Below are positions 28,701 through 37,275 of a stretch of 64,000 nt of DNA, one piece after another. The notes under the pieces are model-generated. The model saw nothing but the letters and a program-made list of their open reading frames with translations. It did not search any database and was not told where the DNA came from. The DNA lies in assembly GCA_023205875.1 (NCBI GenBank), contig CP060754.1, positions 62,001 to 126,000 on the forward strand, read 5' to 3'. Source of the DNA: Chloropicon primus. Taxonomy: Eukaryota > Chlorophyta > Chloropicophyceae > Chloropicales > Chloropicaceae. How positions within the stretch are numbered: the stretch's first letter is position 1; the number at the start of each line of letters is the position of its first letter. Both the position numbers and the translations under genes were made by a program.

Positions 28701-28794
28701 GCTCAAGCTGAACGAGTTTGTGCAGCAGGACAGGGTTACGGCGAGCAAGCTGCCGAGGACGACTCTTCAAGTCCTGGGGGTGCAGCAGTATTGA
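25741..28794 (+). CDS. SYMPK: Symplekin / Pta1, mRNA 3'-end processing scaffold
   Basis: The start is the ATG at 25741; upstream in-frame codons are GTG. The 1017-residue protein is alpha-helical (HEAT-like), with an N-terminal symplekin domain (about 15-330). A low-complexity Ser/Arg stretch near residue 340 follows. The C-terminal domain (about 850-1000) is diagnostic: PKVLSISVQHLVQYTPLP, LFMRTVIQTANAAPQLKGF and VLLQLPTPHLQAAI. Symplekin holds together cleavage/polyadenylation and histone pre-mRNA processing factors and contacts the CTD phosphatase Ssu72. The human protein is longer (about 1270 residues). There are no introns. Confidence 0.85.
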   Translation: MGGEGEHKRDQAVEAFNELKLLGSGQEKATKVKELTELLIRVPAARGLLPEFVPELCDLQVETNAVVRKELAAFLEALGGLPTDVLASTGAAAYLPKAVETLGALSRDESEKVGKRALMAGISLFTGIYKACVREHDASQLGACWSALSDLRSSAAGTLDSRTAKGGFKVYACKYLESLVLFLSEEELEKLCTSDPNLYAKFNAGATEAGAAIFNLATTLTSVGGGTPSGGDVPAPVAIVLLSALGAFAKCRPDLYAQGACGLLSKVADALGSEQTAEGLSETKSAALLQTLKQVLLTLVKSDKLRDLETVRETCASSLGKIGFEDAAQQALRSDRSGRASSSSGHSKRSSRHMEASGRPSKQHKGMDELNPKALLQHFTGLVHRIRAILESNDLHDFEGPILSPEATADAVLSNFGLNIGDFVAATETTSDLTPKGGSYARTSAEALMDTNLAAMNLVSSLSKEDIKVMSMESLKRVFASNMDSLAQGEGGDELSIQDKLLSRIVAIILENFWEGDRSYCQKVLDSVVEHILEKMQRDRGHATCMGLFYAVFALGEPFRGVYNALLLKLVKGVRQTLPPHDPALCKLMLEVPVLPQTEIVRFLRDLIIMSSDQEGEEEAVEWATLGLNTLRDLVFERPSLRRACLNLSLSCAMHNNGGLRAKAIKLVADTLYPVTYLQGDIEKFALKALSQLTTASDGVSEGEVSRHMELFFALCTKKHDLLHELLSMFARASQVQKKVMNQNVMSLAKEIPPSSPSVVVVVENPPKGSEILLLLMLHSMAEAATLPKQLVRAVQALYRKTGDSRFIVPIFGYMPKADAIEVLPKFVELPETARKTAVVNAFTSDPEGLSPESLSASELFVRLHLIDEAKHKIPLKKLIECTNMCFQLKSIFTPKVLSISVQHLVQYTPLPKLFMRTVIQTANAAPQLKGFIVQLLARLVAKKIWEDLPQWQGFLMCASKLGAYPVLLQLPTPHLQAAIQRMPDLKLKLNEFVQQDRVTASKLPRTTLQVLGVQQY

Positions 28795-29000
28795 GCCTTC
28801 CATGCCCCGTGGGCCTTCGTTCGCGTCGGTCGAGGTCCCGACGAGTTGAGGGTCCCGACGAGTTGAGGGACAGGGACCAAGTAACTTAAATGTATCAGTT
28901 TGGTTGTTGTTACAGGTATATTTTTTTTTAGTCTTGGGTCTCGTAGTCCACGCGTGTTGTCTGTGTGCGATCCATACTGCGCGTGCTACTCCCACTCCCA

Positions 29001-29711
29001 CTAGTATTTCGAGCCCTGATTGAGCAGGTACTCGAACACTTGCTGGGCATCTGCCGAGTGCCTCTGCTTCGCTAAGAAAACTGGCGTCGCGCCGTTGAAG
29101 TCGGGCTGGTTTATCATGTCATTCCTGTCCTCCTTGTCCTTGATTGACTCTACTACGCACTTCATGACCGCAAGGGTGCCAGATCTCGCCGCCAAGTGCA
29201 CGGCCGTGCGGCCGCAGTGGGCCTCCTTGATCGACAATTTCGCCCCAGCCTCGAGTAACTTCTCCACGGTCTCTACGCTTCCGCTCTCTACGGCCCACAT
29301 GAGGGCGGTTCGGCCTACTTTGTCCCTGCCATCGACCTGCCGACCAGGACAAATGCGATAGAAAAAGATTGGAAAAGAAAAAGGCGTAGCGTTTGTCAAT
29401 AAACAACACAGTCCGTCGTTCTTCAAAGCACATCTGCGCGCTCGAGCGAGGCTTGCTTCGTCCACCCCCCCAGACCCAGTACTCACCTCCTTTGCGTTCT
29501 TCATGTTGTTCAAAAAGGTGGTCACATCTTTCACTTTCCCCCTCTCTGCCGCGTCGTGGAGCGACTTGACTGCCCCTCTTGCAGTGACATCGTAAATGGC
29601 GTACAAGGATTCGACCTTGCTCTCCTCCTTTGTCTTGGCGGCGTCCTTGTTCTGGTCCCCGGCCGCGGCCACGGGTTCTTCCTTCTTCGCTGCTGTCTCC
29701 ACGTCCGCCAT
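29001..29711 (-). CDS. Small ankyrin-repeat protein
   Basis: The exons on the minus strand are 29487-29711 and 29001-29336, giving 186 residues. The 150-nt GT-AG intron is a multiple of three and has no in-frame stop. An acidic/Lys-rich N-terminus of about 35 residues precedes four ankyrin repeats. The clearest reads GRTALMWAVESGSVETVEKL; the next begins GRTAVHLAARSG. The last ends at the C-terminus (FEYLLNQGSKY). These are ordinary 33-residue ankyrins, unlike the 29-residue arrays upstream. No catalytic domain is present, so it is probably an adaptor; the partner is unknown. Confidence 0.75.
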   Translation of the reverse strand: MADVETAAKKEEPVAAAGDQNKDAAKTKEESKVESLYAIYDVTARGAVKSLHDAAERGKVKDVTTFLNNMKNAKEVSTGSGGVDEASLARARRCALKNDGLCCLLTNATPFSFPIFFYRICPGRQVDGRDKVGRTALMWAVESGSVETVEKLLEAGAKLSIKEAHCGRTAVHLAARSGTLAVMKCVVESIKDKEDRNDMINQPDFNGATPVFLAKQRHSADAQQVFEYLLNQGSKY

Positions 29712-30219
29712 GGTTTGCGCTCGTTCTTTCTCTTCTCTCTTGCGCTTTTCCTCGGTTCTCCGAAGGAAGGTTGGGATTGTGCCCAAGCCAAGGCAAGGAG
29801 CACAAGGTCCTTCTTTCTCCAAGGAAGGAAGGGAAACACACAAGGACAGGGACAGGGGGACAGGGGGACAGGGGGACAGGGAGAGGGACCGAGGGTTTTT
29901 CGTCCTCACCAGCCCAGGAAAACTAGTTTCTTTGGAAGAACACCCCCGGACGACGAACCCAGGAACCCAGGAACCCAAGCAAGAGATTCTTTACGATTTT
30001 CTTCCCAGCCTTCGGAGGAGACAGAACAGAACACCATCATCAACAGAGAGAGAGAGAGAACAAAGGCAAAAGAAACCCGGAACTCGGAACTGGGGGGGGA
30101 GGGATTACCCTAATGAACGCCCGAACGAACCCCCGAACGCACGAGGAGCCAAGCTCGTGAGCCGGCTGGCCCCCTTGCCCCCCTGAGGGAGGTCTTGGTC
30201 TTGGTCTTTTTTTTTTAAT

Positions 30220-30273
30220 ATGTTACACTCATTATGTATTATGTTACACTCATTATGTATTATGTTACACTCG
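30220..30273. repeat. 21-bp tandem repeat in the psbO upstream region
   Basis: The repeat has about 2.6 copies of a 21-bp unit containing TTACACTCATTATG; the first two copies are identical. It is A+T-rich in an otherwise GC-rich genome. It lies about 430 bp before the psbO start codon. Confidence 0.75.
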
Positions 30274-30452
30274 TTGAATCCCATTCGTTCTGATTGGGCC
30301 AAAGGCTGATTATCTTATCTGCGGAGTTTGGTTTGTTTTGGGGTCTACACGGGATCTGTACTGCGGGATCTCAAGAGAACAAGATCGGGCAAGAGCCACT
30401 GGACGAGCGAGATCGCGAGCGAGGGCGACGACACAACACACACAGAGCAGAG

Positions 30453-30459
30453 GTAAGCC

Positions 30460-30490
<31 letters not shown>

Positions 30491-30647
30491 GAACAACCTC
30501 AACCTTGAGGCGAACAACAACACACCACGCCTCTCTCTCTCTCTCTCTGTCGGGCTTGTGTGGTTTTGCGCAATCGGAAAGACTTGTGCGATGACGTATT
30601 AACGTTTATCTTCATCGCTCTCTTTCATCGCTCGCTCGGTCTCTCAG
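30453..30647 (+). other. Possible 5'-UTR intron of psbO
   Basis: A strong donor (AG|GTAAGC) at 30453 and an acceptor after a pyrimidine run (TCTCTCAG) ending at 30647 bracket 195 nt. That stretch contains the ACACGA and CT arrays. The acceptor lies 39 nt before the psbO ATG. The highly expressed LHC gene nearby also has an early intron. Confidence 0.4.
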
Positions 30648-30686
30648 CTTTTTGTTGGTGCGTGTTTGCGAACTACTGTGAGAGAG

Positions 30687-31610
30687 ATGACGAGCATGGG
30701 AATGAAGTGCAACGTGAGGGGAGCCCGCGCGGCCGCCAAGCAGAGGAGCGCGAGGGTGCAGTGCAGAGCCACCGCGCAGAGCAACAAGAGCGCCGTGATG
30801 GACAAGGTGAAGGATGCCAGCAAGATCGCGGCCGCGATCTCGGCCTCCGTCCTCGTCGCCGGGAGCAGCGTCCCTAGCGCCCAGGCCCTGACCTTCGCCG
30901 AGAAGCAGGCCCTGACGTACCTGCAGGTCAAGGGCAGCGGGTTGGCCAACACCTGCCCCGTGTTGGACGACGGCGTGAGCGACCTCAAGGCCCTCAAGGC
31001 CGGGGACTACAGCATCAGCAAGTTCTGCCTGGAGCCAACGAGCTTCGAGGTCAAGGACGAGGCCGTTGCCAAGGGCAAGGACGCGGACTTCGTCCCGACC
31101 AAGCTCATGACCCGCCTGACCTACACCCTCGACGAGATCAGCGGAAAGTTTAAGGTCGGAAGCGACGGCAGCGTCGAGCTCAAGGAGGAGGACGGCATCG
31201 ACTACGCCGCCACCACCGTCCAGCTCCCAGGGGGTGAGAGGGTTCCTTTCCTCTTCACGGTCAAGGAGCTCGTTGCCAAGGGCAACTTGGGTCAGTTCGG
31301 AGGTGACTTCATCGTCCCCTCGTACAGAGGTTCGTCCTTCTTGGACCCCAAGGGAAGGGGTGCCACCACCGGATACGACACCGCTGTCGCCCTCCCAGCC
31401 GCGGGAGACTCCGAGGAGCTCGAGAAGGAGAACTCCAAGTCTACCAAGGTCCTCAAGGGAAGCATCGTCTTTAGCACCGCCTCCATCAACAACGAGACTG
31501 GGGAGATTGCCGGAGTCTTCGAGAGCATCCAGCCCTCGGACACCGACTTGGGAGCCAAGGCACCAAAGGACATTAAGATCACAGGCTTGTGGTACGGACA
31601 GCTGAGCTAA
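30687..31610 (+). CDS. PSBO: PsbO, oxygen-evolving enhancer protein 1
   Basis: The 307-residue protein starts at the first ATG (30687). PsbO stabilises the manganese cluster of photosystem II on the thylakoid lumen side. The leader is bipartite. An Arg/Ala-rich plastid transit peptide (about 1-35) is followed by a Sec-type lumen signal ([21 protein letters not shown]). The mature protein starts near [20 protein letters not shown]. Conserved CPV and FCLEPTSF cysteines form the single disulfide. The [11 protein letters not shown] and [10 protein letters not shown] segments are typical. The length fits green-algal PsbO. No intron lies in the coding part. Confidence 0.97.
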   Translation: MTSMGMKCNVRGARAAAKQRSARVQCRATAQSNKSAVMDKVKDASKIAAAISASVLVAGSSVPSAQALTFAEKQALTYLQVKGSGLANTCPVLDDGVSDLKALKAGDYSISKFCLEPTSFEVKDEAVAKGKDADFVPTKLMTRLTYTLDEISGKFKVGSDGSVELKEEDGIDYAATTVQLPGGERVPFLFTVKELVAKGNLGQFGGDFIVPSYRGSSFLDPKGRGATTGYDTAVALPAAGDSEELEKENSKSTKVLKGSIVFSTASINNETGEIAGVFESIQPSDTDLGAKAPKDIKITGLWYGQLS

Positions 31611-31836
31611 GAGACCAAGTGCGCGAACGGCTAAGAAAAAAAAAAACTCTCTTTTGTGGATCAAAAAAACACGAAGCGGGCCAGACATTCTGGGTTCGCT
31701 TCTTTAAAACCATAGTGATTTGACTAAATCAATTTTATCAACTTTCCATTGGTGATGATGATTGAGAATGTTACAGGGGTGTTGCTCTCTTCTTACTAGG
31801 GGGCCGGGCCGACCTCGCTCTTCGCTCACTCTCTCT

Positions 31837-33962
31837 TTAAGAGACGGGCTCGACCCCGTCGATCGTCACGTTGAAGGACCTCTTGAGCATGGTCCTCTCC
31901 GGGTCTTCCGTGTCGTAAGTGCCGGGCCCGGGCGCCAGGGTCGTCATGTTGTTGAACCTCGTGGCGGAGGACACGAAGAAGCTCCTGTTCTTGTTGAGCC
32001 CCAAGAACTTCTTGTGCAGGATGTCCTTCCCCGTGTCGTACGATCCAGGACCTGGGTCCGAGCTGGCCTGCTTCATGTTCTCGCTCGTCGTGAACCTCTT
32101 CGCCTTGGAGATGAAAGCCTTGTTGGCCACCCCAGACCTCGGGTTCTTCTTGGCCCAGTCCCAAGGGTCGATCGTGGAGTAGGCCCCAGGCGGAGGGGTA
32201 GAGTGAACCAAATCAGAATAGTGTTCCGTCTCGCCTCCGTTGCTGGCCTCCTCGCCCTGGCGCTTGGTGTTCGATCCCTGCGACTTCTTCGCATTCTCCC
32301 GGTTCGGCTTGAACCGGTGCACGTTCGAAGCAAAACTCGAGGTCGCCTTCTTCTGCCCCTTTTGCATCTTTATGGCCATCTCTCTCGGGGCGTCTGGAAT
32401 GTACTGCCCTGGCCCAGGGGACTCGTCGTTTCCCATGTAAAGGTAGCTCGAGCTAGACTTCGTGGAAACGAACCTCTGGGTGGAGCAACCGAAGGCCCCA
32501 TTCCTGGCCACGATCTTTCTGCTCAGCTCTCCGACGAAGCCCTCCCCCGATTCCGAGTAGTAGGCCCCTGGCCCCGGGGCCTCCGAGCTCGTGCTGCCAA
32601 ACCTGATGGAGGAGCTCGCGAAGGGCGCTGGCTCCACCAGGGACACCTGCTGCACAATGTTCACCGAGGACCTCGTGTTCACGTCGTAGGCTCCCGGTCC
32701 GGGGGTGGTGGTGAACGTCGGGGCGGCGTACTGGGTCGTGGTCTCCACCTCGTAGGGTCGCTTGGCCATGCTACCAAAGTTCTGCATGGTGGAACCAGTC
32801 TTCTTCCCAGACGAGTTTGCGTGCTTCTTCGAATGGTACGACCCAGGCCCGGGCGTAGCGTTCTCGGCCTTCTCTCCCGGCATGCGAGGAACCTTGCTGG
32901 CGAAATTGCTCGACTCTTGCGCAGCGAAGTTCTTCTTCATCCTTCGCATGGCGCCGTTGTGGTAGGCCTGGGTATCCACGTTGGAGGCCAAGGCTTGCTT
33001 GCTCGCTCCACCGTCTTGGCTGCCCTTGCTCTGCTCGGCGGCGCTCCTCGCCTCGCTGAGCTGGTACTGGCCAGGTCCAGGAGTCTTCTTTGGCTTGAAG
33101 ATTTCCCTCTTCGTGCTCGAGCGAGAGAAGTCCGTCAACCGGTGTCGGTGCTGCAACGTGAATTGCGGGTTGTAGTCCGCTGGCCCCACGGCATCCGTGC
33201 GGTGGCCGGTGTACTGCCCCCCGGGAGGAGCCTGGCGCACCAGGTCGCCGCCTTCGCCAACCTCGTAGCCGTAGCACTGGTTTCTTGCCGGAACGCTAGG
33301 TGCCGTGGTCTGCTTCTGAAAGATGACCTGAGGACCGCCGCTCTCCGCCAAGCCCAAAGATCCTAGAAAGACGCACGCACGAGACGAGACAAGACGAGAC
33401 GAGAGAGAGAGAAGAATGTCAGTGCTCGAGCTCACAAGACCATCGACGCGTGCACAGAGACACACAGAGACACAGAGAGAGAGAGAGAGAGACACGCAAA
33501 AGACATTTGTTCTTTGTTCCCCAATTCAACGTTGTTGCCTGCGCGAGCCTCTTTCTCTCTCGGCGGAGCGTCTGGTCTTTCTCGCTTACCTCTCTGGTGG
33601 GAGTTCTTCAACCACTTGTTCGATTCGCTGTAGGTCCCCGGCCCCGGTGTCTGCTTGGTCCCAGCTGCGTTCTCCTTGGCGAACCTGGAGACTCTGCTGA
33701 CAAAGGCGTTGCTGCTGGCCTTCCTCCTCATGCTCGGCGATATGACGTCCTTCTCGTAAAACCCCGGTCCCGGCTTCCCGTCCGTGACCTCGTAGGAGTT
33801 GAGGCCCCTCTCCGCCGTGGAGCTGAAGGGGGCATACCCGTGGTCGGTGTTGTACTTGTCAATGTTAATATAACTCCCTGGTCCCACGAGAGGCAAGGTT
33901 GCCACCTTGTTTTGCTCCGTCAGCCCCTTGGTCTCTCTCTTGGATCGGCTCACGAACGCCAT
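31837..33962 (-). CDS. STPG2: Sperm-tail PG-rich (SHIPPO) repeat protein, STPG2-like
   Basis: The exons on the minus strand are 33590-33962 and 31837-33362 (227-nt intron, phase 1), giving 632 residues. About twelve PGPGxY motifs are spread along the chain (GPGSY, PGPGFY, PGPGTY, PGPGQY and so on), each followed by Ser/Arg-rich segments. The N-terminus (VGPGSYINIDKY...HGYAPFSSTAER) resembles STPG2 in particular. In ciliates, algae and animals such repeat proteins line the lumen of axonemal doublet microtubules. The presence of this gene suggests the alga can build a flagellum at some life stage. It is divergent from the next gene. Confidence 0.82.
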
Positions 33963-34179
33963 CCTTTCTGTTTTGTTTCTTTCTGTTTTGTGTTTTGTTT
34001 TTTCTTGTTCTTTGTCTGGTCGCTGTTCCCCCCTGCAGGGCTCCCTCCCCGTCCTCGGTGTTCCAAGACTCCCCTCCTTCAAGACCCCCCCGCCTGGTCA
34101 AAGGAAATGTCGCCCAGGAAAGAAGAAGGCCAAGAGGGGAGGGGGAGAAGATCTTCTTCTTCTTCACGAGGGAGTGGGG
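33963..34179. promoter_or_regulatory. Bidirectional promoter, STPG2 / PG-binding protein
   Basis: This 217-bp gap lies between divergent ATGs. The STPG2-proximal part is rich in TTTCTGTTTTG repeats (about 33965-34006). A longer frame of the right-hand gene runs through the gap, but its first residues overlap the STPG2 coding region and are not used. Confidence 0.4.
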
Positions 34180-35481
34180 ATGGTGGCGGTGGCGAGGACG
34201 ACGACTGGGTCGGTGAGCGTGGTGGGGAGGGCGGGGCCGAGGGGAGCGGCGAGGGGGGTGGGAAGGCAAGGGAGGAGGAGGCTTGAGGTGGCCTGCAGGA
34301 CCGCGGCGGAGAAAAGGATCGAGGCGAAGCGGGGCCAGAACGCCCTCGGGGGGAAGGCGAGGAAGGGAGACTCCCTGGGCAGAGGCCGGAGGAGTTCGAC
34401 GGGGAGGGACAAGGTGGACGGCGGGAGGCGGCCGGCGGAATCCAGGGGAGGGAGCTCTGCGATCAAGAAGGCCGGAGGTCAGGGGGGTCCTCCTGCCAAG
34501 GAACCCAAGACCCAGCAGGCCAACCCGGCGGCCTCTCCCAGCAAGAAGGCCAAGGCGGAGGCGCCCACGGCCCAATCAGCCTCGACGAGCTCGAGGTCAA
34601 AGGGCCTGCGGTTCGAGAGAGACTTCGGCTTCGGGGAGCAAGGCCCCCACGTGGAGAAGTTGCAGAGGCTCCTGTTGGCGGAGAACTACTTGCGGTCGGG
34701 CGAACAGGTGACGGGCTACTTTGGGCGCGACACCAAGGAGGCCCTGACGTCGTGGCAGAAGGCGAACAAGGTCATGCCCTCTGGGTACTTTGGCCCCGTC
34801 TCCCGATCCCTGGTCAACAAGCAGGGGACGGCGACGCGAGCCAAGCAGCAGGTCGCCGTCAGCCTTCGGTTGAAGCCCGTGAGCACCGTGGCCACGGGCG
34901 TGGCGGCAGTCGGGGCGATCGCCGTGGGTTTGATGTACCTAAAGCAGGCGGTCCTCAAGCCCGAGAGCGGCGCCGGCGCAAGCGCGGGCGCGAGCTCCTC
35001 TGGAAACGTGTACGGGGAGGCTCAAGGAGCAGTGGAGGAGGAGGCGCACCCCAGGGGGCTCGGCATCGGGGGCTTGGCGTCGGGCGTCTTGGGCGTCGGT
35101 TCCGCCCTCACCGCGCTCGCCCGGGACGCGGTGACCGGTGGCTCCGCCGGTGGCCCGGGGGAGCAGCAGGCCGCGCCCGGAGGATACGCCAAGGACGTTA
35201 GCGTGGGGTACCAGATCGGAGGTCAGATCGAGGGCTCGCCGGGCTCGGGGTCGGGGGAGGAGTACACGAGGCGGGTGGAGCTGAGGAGGAACATAGCAAG
35301 CCTGCAGAATGCCCTCGGGCACACGGAGACCCAGCTGAACAACGCGATGAGGGAGCTTCGGAGAGAGAAGGAGAGGGCGGACAGGGCGGAGTCCCTGTAC
35401 CTGAAGCAGAAGTCCACCCTGCAACTCCTGGAACTCGAGAACCAGCAGCTCAAGACGGAACTCAGACCCTTCAGAAGGTAG
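34180..35481 (+). CDS. Plastid-targeted peptidoglycan-binding-domain membrane protein
   Basis: From the ATG at 34180 the protein has 433 residues. The N-terminal 60 residues are basic and Ala/Gly-rich (VAVARTTTGSVSVVGRAG), consistent with a plastid transit peptide. A Lys/Pro/Ala linker leads to a PG_binding_1 fold at about 150-215 (GPHVEKLQRLLLAEN...VTGYFGRDTKEALTSWQ). A single membrane helix follows at about 230-255 (VSTVATGVAAVGAIAVGLMY). A Gly-rich linker and a C-terminal coiled coil (about 365-430) complete it. PG_binding_1 domains bind peptidoglycan stems in bacteria. Some green algae and mosses retain plastid peptidoglycan, so a plastid-division or envelope role is possible but inferred. 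Confidence 0.65.
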   Translation: MVAVARTTTGSVSVVGRAGPRGAARGVGRQGRRRLEVACRTAAEKRIEAKRGQNALGGKARKGDSLGRGRRSSTGRDKVDGGRRPAESRGGSSAIKKAGGQGGPPAKEPKTQQANPAASPSKKAKAEAPTAQSASTSSRSKGLRFERDFGFGEQGPHVEKLQRLLLAENYLRSGEQVTGYFGRDTKEALTSWQKANKVMPSGYFGPVSRSLVNKQGTATRAKQQVAVSLRLKPVSTVATGVAAVGAIAVGLMYLKQAVLKPESGAGASAGASSSGNVYGEAQGAVEEEAHPRGLGIGGLASGVLGVGSALTALARDAVTGGSAGGPGEQQAAPGGYAKDVSVGYQIGGQIEGSPGSGSGEEYTRRVELRRNIASLQNALGHTETQLNNAMRELRREKERADRAESLYLKQKSTLQLLELENQQLKTELRPFRR

Positions 35482-35735
35482 AGAGGAGAGGGAGCAGCGG
35501 CCGCGAGGGCAGTCCGACCACACAAGGGCGGCTCCGTTCCAGCACATTGCCTTGTCTCGACTTGACTTGACTCGTGTTCATCAAACTTAAGAAAGCCGAA
35601 GTATTTTTTTGTACTTTTGAGTGTCCAAAATAGAATTTTGTTTCTCCCGCCTTTGGGTTACTATAAGCTGTCTCCTCTCACACGGAAAGGAAAGAGGAAA
35701 AGGGAGGAGAGCGCGAGCGCGCGAGGACGAGGGAG

Positions 35736-37082
35736 ATGATGGCGGAGAGGGGGACGTCGGGGCCGCACAGCTGGGTGAGATACCAGCGCGGGCCCGTCGG
35801 ATCGACCCCGTCGAACAACCGAGGGTCCTCCAAGATCGCTACCGCACAATCCAAGATAAGGCATCTCATGTGCGAATTGAACGAGCTGAACGAGGTTTTG
35901 AATGCGTCCTCGGGCGCCAGCACCCCCGTCGGGCCGCGGCAGACGAAGGAGGCGATCGCGCAGAACCCGGCAAGCGACGGGAAGAAGAACAGGATCAGCC
36001 CCGTCCTCCTTTCGAGGAACTTGAATGTCATTCAATCTGCCTTGCGCAGGAACACAGGAGCAAAGCCCATACTTCGGACGCCTCCTGTGACAGGTCCCAA
36101 GGCCTTCAGTCCACCGGGTTCAGGGGGATCGGCGAGCCACAGCAGCGGCGGCGGCGGATCGAGCGCGGCCTCCACGCCGCTCCGGCCCCACTCGTCTCCG
36201 GACTACTTGGGCCTGAGGCGCGAGAAGGCCCTGGCCGAGGCGGAGGTCGAAAAGCTGCGAGCCGAGAAGGACTTCCTTCGAAAGCAGTTCAAGTTGCAGA
36301 AGCTGGACAAGGACGAGGCCCTGGCCTCGTACAGGGAGCTCAAAGCGAGGAACGAGGAGGCTAACTGCCTCAACGACCGGTTGCGCTCGGCCTGCCAGGC
36401 GGGCGAGAAGAAGTGCAAGGCCTTGTCGAACAGACTCTCGGTCAGCGAGCGGTCCTTCAACCTGATGAAGGACAAGTACAAGCAAGTGAACAAGGAGGCA
36501 ATCGACTTGACCTTCAGTCTGGAGAACCTCAAGCAGGACTACGCGTACACGTACCAAGCTGTGGACAACGGCACGGTCAGCGTGCTGGTCGCCGCGCAGG
36601 AGACTATCAAGTCGTACGCGGAAAGGGAGAAGGACCTCGTCAGGGTTGCAGAGGAGTCCCAGGACGCTATGGAGGATTTGGAGCTGCAAATCGTCCTCCT
36701 GAGTGAGGTGCTCAAGGTTAACATGGGGGAGAAGGGCGCAGAACTCGCGATTCTCAGGGAACAGAACAAGAAGCTTGAGGAGGAAAACGAGCGACTGAGA
36801 GCGGAGGCCGAGGCCAGTGCCGGCACGTCAGATCTCCAGCAGAGGGTCTCCGATCTGGAGCGTCAGCTCGAGTCGAAAAACGACGAGCTCGGTCGCCTCG
36901 AGGACAACATTCAGACCAAGGTGCGTCTGCTCACGGAATGTTTCGAGGAGAAGAGGGACCAAATACAAAAAGAGGTCGCCTACACCTCGAACCACAACGC
37001 GAAACTTGTGGCTGAGCTCAAAGCCAAGGACAAGGAGATCAAAGATCTCAAGGCCAAGCTCAGCAAGCGATGGAACCGGTGA
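35736..37082 (+). CDS. Coiled-coil protein, unknown
   Basis: The 448-residue protein begins MMAERG at tandem ATGs. The first 155 residues are Ser/Gly/Pro-rich and probably disordered. From about 155 to the end the chain is almost continuous coiled coil rich in Lys, Glu and Leu, with breaks near 270 and 360. No enzymatic motif is visible. Tight tandem spacing to the helicase gene downstream (193 bp) is typical for this genome and does not by itself imply function. It may be a cytoskeletal, centriolar or trafficking tether; I do not recognise the family. Confidence 0.7.
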   Translation: MMAERGTSGPHSWVRYQRGPVGSTPSNNRGSSKIATAQSKIRHLMCELNELNEVLNASSGASTPVGPRQTKEAIAQNPASDGKKNRISPVLLSRNLNVIQSALRRNTGAKPILRTPPVTGPKAFSPPGSGGSASHSSGGGGSSAASTPLRPHSSPDYLGLRREKALAEAEVEKLRAEKDFLRKQFKLQKLDKDEALASYRELKARNEEANCLNDRLRSACQAGEKKCKALSNRLSVSERSFNLMKDKYKQVNKEAIDLTFSLENLKQDYAYTYQAVDNGTVSVLVAAQETIKSYAEREKDLVRVAEESQDAMEDLELQIVLLSEVLKVNMGEKGAELAILREQNKKLEEENERLRAEAEASAGTSDLQQRVSDLERQLESKNDELGRLEDNIQTKVRLLTECFEEKRDQIQKEVAYTSNHNAKLVAELKAKDKEIKDLKAKLSKRWNR

Positions 37083-37275
37083 GCACGGCTTGGCTTGGCT
37101 GGGGAGGTTTACCAAACGCCTTCCTCGTCGGCCCAGACATTATTGATTGTACCACTACGCATACTCGTTGATCTTTGTTGTTGAAATAAATCAGTTTTGA
37201 CTCCAAGACATCTACAATCTCCCTCCCTCTTTCCTTCGCGCCATTTCCCATTGCCTTGACAGATAGCTCTCGACC

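Larger units (their letters stand above)
29712..30686. other. 975-bp divergent spacer upstream of psbO
   Basis: No protein gene is visible. The spacer has a GGGACAG array (about 29843-29886), a TCTCTC-type run, a 21-bp tandem repeat (30220-30273) in an A+T-rich island, an inverted CCAAT box (GATTGGGCC, about 30291-30299) and an ACACGA array (about 30459-30488). A possible 5'-UTR intron of psbO is listed separately. Confidence 0.5.

Noticed and set aside
31762-33366. 534-codon plus-strand frame opposite STPG2
   Set aside because: It is Arg/Leu/His-rich mirror coding; the minus strand has regularly spaced PGPGxY motifs.
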